64,000 bases of DNA, from the NCBI GenBank assembly GCA_022844345.1, contig JALHLU010000012.1, positions 1 to 64,000 of the forward strand, given 5' to 3'. Of the stretch, positions 8,937-17,221 are shown one piece after another; position 1 is the first letter of the stretch, and each line of letters begins with the position of its first letter. A program made the position numbers and the translations under genes. Under the pieces are notes generated by a model. It ran no database searches, was not told where the DNA came from, and worked only from the letters and a program-made list of their open reading frames with translations. Source of the DNA: Hyphomonadaceae bacterium (lineage in GTDB: Bacteria; Pseudomonadota; Alphaproteobacteria; Caulobacterales; Hyphomonadaceae).

Positions 8937-10544
8937 ATGCCACAGTCCCTCGACATGGTGATCGTCGGCGCGGGCTTCTCCGGTCTGTACATGCTGCACA
9001 GGGCGAGGGGCCTCGGCCTCTCCGCCTGCGTGGTCGAAGCCGCCGATGGCGTCGGCGGCACATGGTACTGGAACCGTTATCCCGGCGCGCGCGTGGACGT
9101 GGAAAGCCACGAATACTCCTATTCGTTCTCTCCCGAACTCGAAGCCGAATGGAAGTGGAGCGAGCGCTACGCCGCCCAGCCCGAACTCCTGCGCTATCTC
9201 AACCACGTAGCAGACCGCTTCGACCTGCGCCGCGACATCCGCTTCGAAACCCGCGTCACCTCCGCCGTGTTCGACGAAGCCGCAAACCGCTGGACCGTCA
9301 CCACACATCGCGGCGACCGCATCTCCGCCCGCTACTGCGTCATGGCCACCGGCTGTCTCTCCGCGCCGAAGAAGATCGACATCCCCGGCGCCGACAGCTT
9401 CAAGGGCGAAGTCTACAACACCACCAACTGGCCCGAAGCCGGCGTCGACTTCACCGGCAAGCGCGTCGGCATCATCGGCACAGGCTCATCCGCCGTGCAG
9501 ACCATCACGGAGATCGCGCCCCACGTCGGCAGCCTCCACATCTTCCAGCGCACGCCCAGCTTCTCCGTCCCCGCCCACAACGGCCCGGCCGATCCCGAAG
9601 CCGTCCGCAACTGGCGGGAAAACCGCGAAGCCAATCGCCAGGCCGGGCGCGAGAATCCCATCGGTATCGTCGCTGCGGTCTTTTCAGACAAGCTCGCAGT
9701 GGAGACGCCTGCCGAAGAACGCAACCGCATCTACGAAGAACGCTGGGCGAAAGGCGGCTTCGCCATCGGCGGCGCCTTCGCCGACACGATGATGACGAAG
9801 GAAGCCAACGACACCCTGGCCGGCTTCGTCGCCGACAAGGTCCGCGCCGTCGTGAAGGACACCGCGATTGCCGAAAAACTGATTCCGCGAACCTACCCCA
9901 TCGGCACGAAACGATTCTGCGTCGACACCGGCTACTTCCAGGTCTTCAACCAACCCAACGTCACCCTCGTCGACATTGCCAACGCATCCGTCACCGTGAC
10001 CCCCAAGGGCGTGAAATCAGGCGACACCGAATACGAATTCGACTGCCTCATCTTCGCGCTGGGCTTCGACGCGATGACCGGCGCGCTGTCAAAGATCGAC
10101 ATACGCGGCCGCGATGGCATGGCGCTGAAAGACAAATGGGGCAGCGGCCCACGCACCTATCTCGGCCTCATGGTTTCCGGCTTCCCGAACCTCTTCCTCG
10201 TCACCGGCCCCGGCAGCCCCTCAGTGCTATCCAACATGGTCGTCTCCATCGAACAGCACATCGACTGGATCAGCGACTGCATCGCCGCCCTCGGCCAGCG
10301 CCAGATGGACGCCATCGAAGCCACACCCGAAGCCGAGCAGGGCTGGGTCGCCCACGTCAACGAAGTCGCCAACATGACGCTCTATCCCCAAGCCAACTCC
10401 TGGTACGTCGGCGCCAACGTCCCCGGCAAACCCCGCGTCTTCATGCCATACCCCGGCGGCGTCGGCATCTACCGCCAACTCTGCGATGCGGCCGCTGCGA
10501 AGGGATATGAGGGGTTTGCACTGACGTCGTCGGCGCAGCGATAA
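8937..10544 (+). CDS. Flavin-containing monooxygenase, Baeyer-Villiger-like
   Basis: NAD(P)H- and FAD-dependent monooxygenase of 535 residues, predicted cytoplasmic. The FAD motif GAGFSG is at residues 11-16, followed by GVGGTWYWNRYPGARVD, typical of Baeyer-Villiger/FMO proteins. The second Rossmann motif is GIIGTGSSAVQ. The intervening fingerprint reads F155-x-G157-x3-N161-x3-W165-P166. Type I Baeyer-Villiger enzymes have His at the Asn161 position. GGAGA lies before the ATG. Members insert oxygen next to a ketone or oxidise S/N atoms. A ketone-forming GMC enzyme lies upstream in the same run, so a keto-sugar or an aglycone ketone is a conceivable substrate. That is inference. Confidence 0.87.
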   Translation: MPQSLDMVIVGAGFSGLYMLHRARGLGLSACVVEAADGVGGTWYWNRYPGARVDVESHEYSYSFSPELEAEWKWSERYAAQPELLRYLNHVADRFDLRRDIRFETRVTSAVFDEAANRWTVTTHRGDRISARYCVMATGCLSAPKKIDIPGADSFKGEVYNTTNWPEAGVDFTGKRVGIIGTGSSAVQTITEIAPHVGSLHIFQRTPSFSVPAHNGPADPEAVRNWRENREANRQAGRENPIGIVAAVFSDKLAVETPAEERNRIYEERWAKGGFAIGGAFADTMMTKEANDTLAGFVADKVRAVVKDTAIAEKLIPRTYPIGTKRFCVDTGYFQVFNQPNVTLVDIANASVTVTPKGVKSGDTEYEFDCLIFALGFDAMTGALSKIDIRGRDGMALKDKWGSGPRTYLGLMVSGFPNLFLVTGPGSPSVLSNMVVSIEQHIDWISDCIAALGQRQMDAIEATPEAEQGWVAHVNEVANMTLYPQANSWYVGANVPGKPRVFMPYPGGVGIYRQLCDAAAAKGYEGFALTSSAQR

Positions 10545-10559
10545 GGCGTCGCACCATCC

Positions 10560-10681
10560 CCGCTCGTCCTGACGAAAGTAAGGACCCAGGGCTGACGGCG
10601 AGGCTTGTTCTGCCTTGCAGCTTCAATCCCATTGGAGGTGCGCCACCGTTCCTGGATGCTGACCTTCGTCAGCATGAGCGG
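10560..10681. repeat. Imperfect palindromic repeat, family A copy 1
   Basis: Arm 10560-10590 is the imperfect reverse complement of 10651-10681 (about 24 of 31 positions match). The core of the arm is CTGACGAAAGT. The middle contains GGCTTGTTC and AGCTTCAA, which recur in copy 2 at 16168-16290. The element fills the gap between two convergent genes and could form a long hairpin, ending transcripts from both sides. Confidence 0.75.
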
Positions 10682-10716
10682 AACTGGATCGATACGCTTT
10701 CCTCGATGCCCTCCAA

Positions 10717-11511
10717 CTACATCCGCAACACCTCAATCTTGCGAAACTCAATCGGATTTCCCTCGCTCTGCAGCGAGATCGTCCCGCCATCCAGCATCAG
10801 CTTGCCGCCCGCCGCCGCAACCAGTGGCTTCGAGTTCGCCATCTTCCCCTCGGGATCAAGCTGCACGGCGGAATAGACGATAGTCACCTCGCCATTCACC
10901 TTCTGCGTCACCGTCCCGTCTGCTGCGACTTCCACCTCGAACAGATGCCACTGGCCATTGGGCGCCGAAGGCGTCTTCGAGTTGATGCAGTGCGTCGTCT
11001 CCAGCTTGCCGTCGATCACCACATTCGTGCCGGGCGAACACATATTGCCGTTGAACCGCGTCTGCCCCGGGGCCGGCCCCAGCAGCTGCGCCTCCACCGA
11101 CACCGGAAAGCTGTCGCCTACGGCCATGCCCTTCGGGTCCTCCCCAAAGATCATCACGCCCGAATTGGCGATCGCCCACGCCGGCGTGTCCGCCGGATGC
11201 GTCTCCGAGAACCTGTATTCGAGGCGCAGTCTGTACGGACCGCGAATGGCGTCCTTGTAGAACAGGTGCCCGAACCGCTCGCCGAACTGGTCATACTTGT
11301 CATAGCTGACCGTGATGGCCCCATCGCGCACCTGGAATGTGTCGCGATAATTCTCGCCCAGCGGGAAACCGCGAATCTTCGGCGTCCACCCGTCCAGCGT
11401 CTTCCCGTCGAACAGCGACTCCCATCTCTCGCCGCTTTGCGGCATTGCGGTGCAGCCCGCCATCCCAAGCGCGATGGCCGCAACGGCAACAACCTTCAAA
11501 AGCCCCCGCAT
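10717..11511 (-). CDS. DUF1080 lipoprotein (3-keto-disaccharide hydrolase family)
   Basis: Predicted periplasmic lipoprotein of 264 residues. Signal MRGLLKVVAVAAIALG ends in lipobox MAGC. The mature protein opens with the family signature ESLFDGKTLDGWTPK and has a lectin-like beta-sandwich pattern (SGVMIFGEDPKG, then QWHLFEVEVAADGTVTQKVN). Family members cleave or hydrate 3-keto-glycosides produced by a 3-dehydrogenase. ATG 11511 was chosen for GGAGG five bases upstream; the frame extends to 11583 without support. It is the only minus-strand gene inside the cluster and is divergent from the MFS gene, so it probably has its own promoter in 11512-11647. Confidence 0.85.
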   Translation of the reverse strand: MRGLLKVVAVAAIALGMAGCTAMPQSGERWESLFDGKTLDGWTPKIRGFPLGENYRDTFQVRDGAITVSYDKYDQFGERFGHLFYKDAIRGPYRLRLEYRFSETHPADTPAWAIANSGVMIFGEDPKGMAVGDSFPVSVEAQLLGPAPGQTRFNGNMCSPGTNVVIDGKLETTHCINSKTPSAPNGQWHLFEVEVAADGTVTQKVNGEVTIVYSAVQLDPEGKMANSKPLVAAAGGKLMLDGGTISLQSEGNPIEFRKIEVLRM

Positions 11512-11647
11512 GTCGTCCTCCAAAAACCCGCACCAATGATCCCGCGTCGATCTTGTGGACAGGCGCTGCCGCGCGGGTAACACTCACCATCAGATCATGA
11601 GCCGAGCGCTGGCGCGAGACCAGAGCAGGCGCAGGGGAGAACGCCAA

Positions 11648-12934
11648 GTGATTCAGACACGCCTGTTCCTGATGATGCTGCTCCAGCTCGCCATCTGGGG
11701 CGCCTACATGCCGAAGCTGTTCCCGTACATGGGCCAGCTCGGCTTCGAGCCTTGGCAGCAGTCGCTTATCGGCAGCTCGTGGGGCGTCGCCGCCATCCTC
11801 GGCATCTTCTTTTCCAACCAGTTCGCGGACCGCAACTTCTCGGCCGAACGCTTCCTCGCTGTCAGCAACGTCATCGGCGGTGTAGCGCTACTGGGCTGCG
11901 CCTACTTCACCGACTTCTGGTCCTTCTTCGGCTGCTATCTCGTGTTCAGCCTGGTGTTCGTACCCTCGATGTCAGTCGCCAACGCACTTGCGTTTGCCAA
12001 CCTGCGCGATCCCGCTGGCCAGTTCGGCACGATCCGCATGGGTGGGACGATTGGCTGGATCCTCGTGAGCTGGCCCTTCTTCTTCCTCCTTAGCGCCGAC
12101 GCCGGCCCCGAGCAGGTACGCCTGATCTTCGTGGTCGCCGCCATCGTCTCGTTTGCCTTCGCGGCCTACAGCCTGACGCTGCCCCATACGCCGCCGAAAC
12201 GTGACGCCGGCGACACCGACCCGCTGGCCTGGCGCAAGGCGATCAAGCTTCTGGGCATCCCCTCAGTGGCAGCGCTCTTTCTCGTCACCTTCATCGACAG
12301 CACCATCCACAATGGCTACTTCATCATGATCGATCGCTTCCTTACGGAACGCGTCGGCATCAACGCCAATGTCAGCATGATCGTGCAGAGCGTCGGCCAG
12401 ATCGCCGAGATCGTGACCATGTTCGTGCTGGGCTTTGTGCTGATCCGGCTCGGCTGGAAATGGACGATGATCGTCGGCATCCTCGGCCACGCCGCTCGCT
12501 TCCTGGCGTTCGCCTTTTTCCCGGAAAGCGAGCCGACCACGATTTTCGAGTTCAGCATGGTGAGCGGCGGGGTCGAAAGCCCTGTAATTATCTCGGATCA
12601 CGTGCTGATGATTGCCGGCGTGCAGCTGCTGCACGGCATCTGCTACGCCTTCTTCTTCGCGACGGTGTATATCTTCGTCGACGCCGCTTTCCCGAAGGAT
12701 GTCCGCTCCAGCGCGCAGGGCCTGTTCAACCTGCTGATCCTCGGCATCGGCAACGTGGCGGCCAGCTTCCTCTTCCCGCCGCTGATGGCCCAATGGTCCG
12801 ATCCCGCCACGGGCGCAGTTGATTTCCGCACGCTGTTCATGGTTCCCGCCGGCATGGCGTTCGTTGCTATCCTGCTCATGGCCGTGTTCTTCCGTCCCAC
12901 CGAGCGGGCGCCGGCAAGCGTCGCAGCAGTATGA
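11648..12934 (+). CDS. MFS transporter, NupG-like nucleoside/sugar:H+ symporter
   Basis: Inner-membrane transporter of 428 residues with about 12 hydrophobic segments. The opening RLFLMMLLQLAIWGAYMPKL is typical of the nucleoside:H+ symporter family (NupG/XapB-like). The GTG at 11648 was chosen for GGGGAGA eight bases upstream; an in-frame ATG at 11597 would add 17 mostly polar residues. In carbohydrate clusters with TIM-barrel epimerases and Gfo/Idh/MocA enzymes, members of this family carry sugar derivatives, so import of a keto-sugar released in the periplasm is the likely role. The next gene starts 21 bases downstream. Confidence 0.87.
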   Translation: MIQTRLFLMMLLQLAIWGAYMPKLFPYMGQLGFEPWQQSLIGSSWGVAAILGIFFSNQFADRNFSAERFLAVSNVIGGVALLGCAYFTDFWSFFGCYLVFSLVFVPSMSVANALAFANLRDPAGQFGTIRMGGTIGWILVSWPFFFLLSADAGPEQVRLIFVVAAIVSFAFAAYSLTLPHTPPKRDAGDTDPLAWRKAIKLLGIPSVAALFLVTFIDSTIHNGYFIMIDRFLTERVGINANVSMIVQSVGQIAEIVTMFVLGFVLIRLGWKWTMIVGILGHAARFLAFAFFPESEPTTIFEFSMVSGGVESPVIISDHVLMIAGVQLLHGICYAFFFATVYIFVDAAFPKDVRSSAQGLFNLLILGIGNVAASFLFPPLMAQWSDPATGAVDFRTLFMVPAGMAFVAILLMAVFFRPTERAPASVAAV

Positions 12935-12955
12935 GTCTCTCCAATGGAGCCCATC

Positions 12956-13936
12956 ATGATGGACCTCTCCCGCCGCCGCTTCATGCAGGCCCTCGCCGCA
13001 TCCGGGGCCGCCGCGCCTCTTGCCGCCGCGTGCCAAAACTCTCAAGGAGTGGCCATGCCTAGCGGCCCCTTCTTCCAGAGCCGCTCCGAGATGATCGGCA
13101 TCCAGCTCTACACGCTGTCCGACATGCTCGCGACCAACCTCGATGGCGCCGTCGCAGGCGTTGCGAAGATCGGCTACCAGTCCGTCGAAATCCCGTCCTA
13201 CATGGGCAAGACGCCCGCCCAGCTGCGCCAGCTGTTCGACAGCCACGGCGTCAAATGCACCGCCGCCCACATCCAGATGGCGCCGGGCACAGCCGCCGCC
13301 CCCGGCCTGCGCGGCGATCTCGGCCAGCTCGCCGCCGACATGCATGTGCTGGGCGCAACGCACATCTACGCCCCCTCCATGCCGGCGCCCACAGACATCG
13401 GCCTCACGCCAAACGCAGGCGAGGGCTACGCCTTCATCGTCCGCGTCGCCGAAGCCATGGGCGCCGATCGCTGGAAGCGCTTCGCCGATGAACTCAGCGA
13501 AGTTGGAGCCAAGCTGAAAGCCAGCGGCATCGGTTTTGGCTACCACAACCACAACTACGAATTCGCGAAGGCCGGCGATCGCACCGGCTTCGACATACTC
13601 GTTCAGGAGAGCGATCCTGATGCCGTCTCCTTCGAACTCGACATCGGCTGGGCCGCCGCCGCGGGCCAGGACCCCGTCGCGCTCTTCCAGAAATACTCCG
13701 GCCGCTACACCGGCATGCACATCAAGGACATCAAGGCCACCACCCAGCCCAACATCGCCCTCAAGATGGACCCGTCAGACGTCGGCGCCGGCCGCCTCGA
13801 CTGGAAAACCATCCTCCCCGCCGCCCACAAGGCAGGCGTCCGCAACTTCTTCCTCGAACAGGAACCGCCTTTCGCAACATCGCGGATGGAAGCGGCTGAA
13901 AATGGCTATAAGTTCCTCAGCACACTGGAAGCCTGA
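12956..13936 (+). CDS. Sugar phosphate isomerase/epimerase-like TIM barrel, exported
   Basis: Xylose-isomerase-like TIM-barrel protein of 326 residues with a twin-arginine signal: SRRRFMQALAASGAAAPL, then a cysteine (AAAC) that may be lipidated. The barrel has IGIQLYTLSDM at strand 1, GYHNHNYEF at the metal-site His/Asn/Glu strand, ELDIGWA and MHIKDIKA for further ligands, and FLEQEPP near the end. These keep a divalent-metal site for enediol chemistry. ATG 12956 (or 12959) fits TGGAG upstream. Tat export places it in the periplasm with the GMC complex and DUF1080 protein, suggesting it acts on 3-keto-sugars there (isomerase, epimerase or lyase). The downstream paralogue lacks a signal. Confidence 0.88.
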   Translation: MMDLSRRRFMQALAASGAAAPLAAACQNSQGVAMPSGPFFQSRSEMIGIQLYTLSDMLATNLDGAVAGVAKIGYQSVEIPSYMGKTPAQLRQLFDSHGVKCTAAHIQMAPGTAAAPGLRGDLGQLAADMHVLGATHIYAPSMPAPTDIGLTPNAGEGYAFIVRVAEAMGADRWKRFADELSEVGAKLKASGIGFGYHNHNYEFAKAGDRTGFDILVQESDPDAVSFELDIGWAAAAGQDPVALFQKYSGRYTGMHIKDIKATTQPNIALKMDPSDVGAGRLDWKTILPAAHKAGVRNFFLEQEPPFATSRMEAAENGYKFLSTLEA

Positions 13937-13947
13937 GGACTGACGAC

Positions 13948-15006
13948 ATGAAGACCATGAAAGGCCCCGGCATCTTCCTCGCGCAATTCGTGGGGCCGGA
14001 TGCGCCGTTCAACTCGCTGCCCACCATCGCGAAATGGGCGAAGGACAAGGGCTTCATCGGCGTCCAGATCCCCACCGGCGAATCCTCCCTGTTCGACCTG
14101 CGCAAGGCCGCGGAAAGCGACGCTTACTGCGACGAGATCAAGGGCATGCTGAAAGACATGGGGATGGAGATCACCGAACTCTCCACCCACCTGCAGGGCC
14201 AACTCGTCGCCGTCCACCCGGCCTACGATACGCTGTTCGACGCCTTCGCCCCCCCGCAGGTGCGCGGCAATCCGACGGCGCGCCAGGAATGGGCCGTCGA
14301 ACAACTCATGCTCGCCGCCAAAGCCTCACGCCGCCTCGGCCTCGACGCCAGCGTGACTTTCTCCGGCTCGCTCGCCTGGCCCTATTTCTTCCCATGGCCG
14401 CAACGCCCGCCAGGCCTCTTCGAAACCGCCTTCGAAGAACTCGCCAAACGCTGGCTGCCAATCCTCAACGCCTATGACGATGCCGGCGTCGATCTCTGCT
14501 ACGAAATCCATCCGAGCGAAGACCTGTTCGACGGCACGACGTTCGAGATGTTCCTCGACCGCGTGAAGGGTCACAAGCGCTGCAACATCCTGTTCGACCC
14601 GAGCCATTTCTGTCTGCAGCAGCTCAACTATCTCGAATACATCGATCTCTATCACGAGCGGATCAAGATGTTCCACGTCAAGGACGCGGAGTTCAATCCG
14701 ACCGGCCGTCAGGGTGTTTATTCGGGCTATGCGCCGTGGCTCGAGCGCGCCGGCCGCTTCCGCTCCGTCGGCGATGGGCAGGTGGACTTCAAGGGCATCT
14801 TCTCCAAGCTCGCCGGCTACGATTACGAAGGCTGGGCCGTGCTCGAATGGGAATGCTGCATCAAGCACCCCGAAGACGGCGCGCGCGAAGGCGCACAGTT
14901 CATCCGCGATCACATCATCCGCGTCACGCCCCGCGCCTTCGACGACTTCGCCGCCAGCGGCACCGACGAGAAAGCCAACCGCCGCCTGCTGGGACTGGAC
15001 CGTTGA
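13948..15006 (+). CDS. Sugar phosphate isomerase/epimerase-like TIM barrel, cytoplasmic
   Basis: TIM-barrel protein of 352 residues without a signal peptide. Metal-ligand strands are visible: CYEIHPSEDLF (Glu, His), CNILFDPSHF (Asp, His), MFHVKDAEF (His, Asp) and VLEWE (Glu). It starts 11 bases after the exported paralogue, and its stop is overlapped by the start of the oxidoreductase gene. This family, with a Gfo/Idh/MocA partner, typically interconverts keto-sugars or inositol-like compounds in the cytoplasm. It is not closely similar to its neighbour, so the two probably catalyse different steps. Confidence 0.9.
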   Translation: MKTMKGPGIFLAQFVGPDAPFNSLPTIAKWAKDKGFIGVQIPTGESSLFDLRKAAESDAYCDEIKGMLKDMGMEITELSTHLQGQLVAVHPAYDTLFDAFAPPQVRGNPTARQEWAVEQLMLAAKASRRLGLDASVTFSGSLAWPYFFPWPQRPPGLFETAFEELAKRWLPILNAYDDAGVDLCYEIHPSEDLFDGTTFEMFLDRVKGHKRCNILFDPSHFCLQQLNYLEYIDLYHERIKMFHVKDAEFNPTGRQGVYSGYAPWLERAGRFRSVGDGQVDFKGIFSKLAGYDYEGWAVLEWECCIKHPEDGAREGAQFIRDHIIRVTPRAFDDFAASGTDEKANRRLLGLDR

Positions 15007-16142
15007 GAAGACTTCGCCTCGGCATGGTCGGCGGCGGCGAGGGCGCCTTCATCGGCGGCGTCCATCGCATGGCCGCGCGCCTCGATGGCCATTGGGATCT
15101 CGTCGCCGGCAACTTCCAGTCCGACCCTGACAAATCCATCGCCTTCGGGAAATCGATGGGCCTCGCCCCTGACCGCGCCTATGCCGACTTCCGCAGCATG
15201 GCCGCCGCCGAAGCCAAGCGCGCTGACCGCATCGACGCCGTCGCCATCGTCACGCCCAACTCCACCCATCATGCGATAGCCCGCGAATTTCTCACCGCCG
15301 GCATCCCCGTCATCTGCGACAAGCCTCTAACCATCACGCGCCGCCACGCCGATGATCTCGCCGATCTCGTCGCAACCACCGGCCTGCCATTCATCCTCAC
15401 GCACAACTATTCCGGCTACGCCATGCCGCGTCAGGCCCGCGCGATGATCGAGGCTGGCGAACTCGGAAATCTCCGTATCGTGCAGGCGGAATACGCGCAG
15501 GACTGGCTCGCCACCGAACTCTCCGGCAACAAGCAGGCAGACTGGCGCGGCGATCCAGCGCGCGCCGGCCCCGGCGGCGCACTCGGCGACATTGCCACCC
15601 ACGCCTTCCAGCTCGCCGAATTCGTCACCGGCCTGAAAACAGAAACCATCGCCGCAGACCTCGAAGCCTTCGTCCCCGGCCGCAAGATCGACGACAACGT
15701 CAACATCATGCTGCGCTTCAATGGCGGCGCGAAGGGCATGCTCTGGGCCAGCCAGGTCGCCACCGGCTCGGTCAACGGCCTCAAGCTCCGTGTCTTCGGC
15801 GACAAGGGCGGCCTCGAATGGGCGCAGGAAACGCCCGAGACGCTCCTGTTCACGCCACTGGGCGGCCAGCAACGCATCCTTCGCCGCGGCGGCGCGGGCG
15901 TCTCGGCATCAGCAACGCACGCAACAAGGGTCCCCGGCGGCCACCCCGAAGGCTATCTCGAAGGCTTCGCCCAAATTTACACCGACGCCGCCGAGCTCAT
16001 CCGCGCGCATGGAGAGAACCGCGCACCCCGCGCTTTTGGGAGGCTTGCACCGGGCCTTTCAGATGGCGTTCGCGGCGTCGCCTTCATCGAAGCGGCAATT
16101 GCGTCGAGCAATGCAAATGGTGCGTGGACGAAGATCGTGTAG
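15003..16142 (+). CDS. Gfo/Idh/MocA-family oxidoreductase
   Basis: NAD(P)-dependent sugar oxidoreductase of 379 residues. The Rossmann start LRLGMVGGGEGAFIG needs the TTG at 15003, since the first in-frame ATG (15024) would remove the first beta strand. The TTG overlaps the previous stop as TTGA, implying coupled translation. The conserved catalytic-Lys motif is CDKPLT, and the C-terminal domain carries GGALGDIATHAFQLAEF with the active-site His/Asp pattern. Family members oxidise or reduce ring hydroxyl/keto groups, and in 3-keto pathways they reduce the 3-keto sugar back to the parent sugar. It is the last gene of the plus-strand run. Confidence 0.9.
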   Translation: MRRLRLGMVGGGEGAFIGGVHRMAARLDGHWDLVAGNFQSDPDKSIAFGKSMGLAPDRAYADFRSMAAAEAKRADRIDAVAIVTPNSTHHAIAREFLTAGIPVICDKPLTITRRHADDLADLVATTGLPFILTHNYSGYAMPRQARAMIEAGELGNLRIVQAEYAQDWLATELSGNKQADWRGDPARAGPGGALGDIATHAFQLAEFVTGLKTETIAADLEAFVPGRKIDDNVNIMLRFNGGAKGMLWASQVATGSVNGLKLRVFGDKGGLEWAQETPETLLFTPLGGQQRILRRGGAGVSASATHATRVPGGHPEGYLEGFAQIYTDAAELIRAHGENRAPRAFGRLAPGLSDGVRGVAFIEAAIASSNANGAWTKIV

Positions 16143-16167
16143 GGTTCATTTGGGCTCAGCCCCATCC

Positions 16168-16290
16168 CCGCTCATCCTGACGAAAGTCAGGATCCAGCGG
16201 CAGACCTCACGGCTTGTTCCGGCTTGGAGCTTCAAGCCAGTTCACGTGGCCCAATTGTTACTGGATTTCGACTTTCGTTGGAATGAGCGG
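16168..16290. repeat. Imperfect palindromic repeat, family A copy 2
   Basis: Arm 16168-16197 (core CTGACGAAAGTCAGGATCC) is an imperfect reverse complement of 16261-16290. It shares the GGCTTGTTC and AGCTTCAA core with the copy at 10560-10681. It occupies the gap between the convergent oxidoreductase and nadK genes. The two copies bracket the DUF1080-to-oxidoreductase half of the cluster. Confidence 0.75.
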
Positions 16291-16326
16291 AACAAGGTGA
16301 AACGTCTCAGCCGAGATCAATCAACC

Positions 16327-17097
16327 CTAAAACGAAAACTGCTCCCGCAATATCCGCTCGTCCAGCCCGTGCCCCTCATCGAACAGCATGGTCAGCGGCT
16401 GCGAGCGATCCTCGCGGATCGCAACGTGCTTCACGTCGCGCACTTCCTGCGTGTCCGCCGAAGCCGACACCACGCGCCGCTCCGCCTCCAGCACCTCGAT
16501 CTCCACCCGCGCGTCGTGGCGCAACAACGCGCCCCGCCAGCGCCGCGGACGGAAAGGCGATATTGGGGTCAGGGCGAGCAGGTTGGCCCCAATCGGAAGA
16601 ATGGGTCCATGCGCCGATAGGTTGTAGGCGGTCGATCCCGCCGGCGTCGCCACCATGACGCCGTCCGCCGCCAGATCCGACAGCCGCTCGCGCCCATCCA
16701 CCATGATGCGCAGGTTCGCCGTCTGCGCCGATTGGCGCAGCAGCGACACCTCATTGATCGCCCGCAGCGTAACGACTTCCCCAGACACCCGCGTCGCCAT
16801 CATCTCCAGCGGATGGATCACCACGCGCGCCGCGGCATTCAGGCGCTCGGGCAACCCGTCCTCCTCGAAGTCGTTCATCAGAAAGCCGACCGTGCCCCGG
16901 TGCATGCCATAGACGGGGATCCTGTCGCGATAGCGCCCGCGCAGCGTCTCCAGCATCCAGCCATCGCCGCCGAGCGCGACGATCACATCCGCCTTCGCCA
17001 GCTCCGCCTGGCCATAGCGGCGAACCATAAGCTCCAGCGCCTGCCGGGCTTCCGGCTTCTGCGAGGCCGTAATGTGTATTTTCGGCTCGGCGCTCAT
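16327..17097 (-). CDS. nadK: NAD kinase
   Basis: Phosphorylates NAD to NADP, 256 residues. The GGDG motif lies in VIVALGGDGWMLETL, and the substrate-binding segment is ADGVMVATPAGSTAYNLSAHG. The latter is the conserved NAD-kinase signature. ATG 17097 was chosen for GGAG six bases upstream; the frame extends to 17151 with unlikely sequence. The length is slightly short of E. coli NadK, as in other alphaproteobacteria. Housekeeping gene, not obviously linked to the sugar cluster. Confidence 0.95.
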   Translation of the reverse strand: MSAEPKIHITASQKPEARQALELMVRRYGQAELAKADVIVALGGDGWMLETLRGRYRDRIPVYGMHRGTVGFLMNDFEEDGLPERLNAAARVVIHPLEMMATRVSGEVVTLRAINEVSLLRQSAQTANLRIMVDGRERLSDLAADGVMVATPAGSTAYNLSAHGPILPIGANLLALTPISPFRPRRWRGALLRHDARVEIEVLEAERRVVSASADTQEVRDVKHVAIREDRSQPLTMLFDEGHGLDERILREQFSF

Positions 17098-17221
17098 CGC
17101 GGCTCCAGTCTGGGGGCCAGCTATAGGCTGGAATTGTGAGGTTGACGACAAGGTGTTGACCTATCGCAAAGCTTCCATCCGGCCACCGGGCGTCATAAAG
17201 TAGGACCTGGAGCATCAAATC

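Noticed and set aside
7545-9308. Long minus-strand frame opposite the GMC and monooxygenase genes
   Set aside because: Crosses three well-supported plus-strand genes and has the His/Gly/Val bias of antisense high-GC frames.
478-12934. The two 428-residue MFS genes as a recent duplication
   Set aside because: Equal length is coincidental; one is spinster-like and the other NupG-like with different opening motifs.
16327-17097. nadK as a member of the sugar cluster
   Set aside because: Opposite strand, separated by a palindrome, and a universal housekeeping gene.
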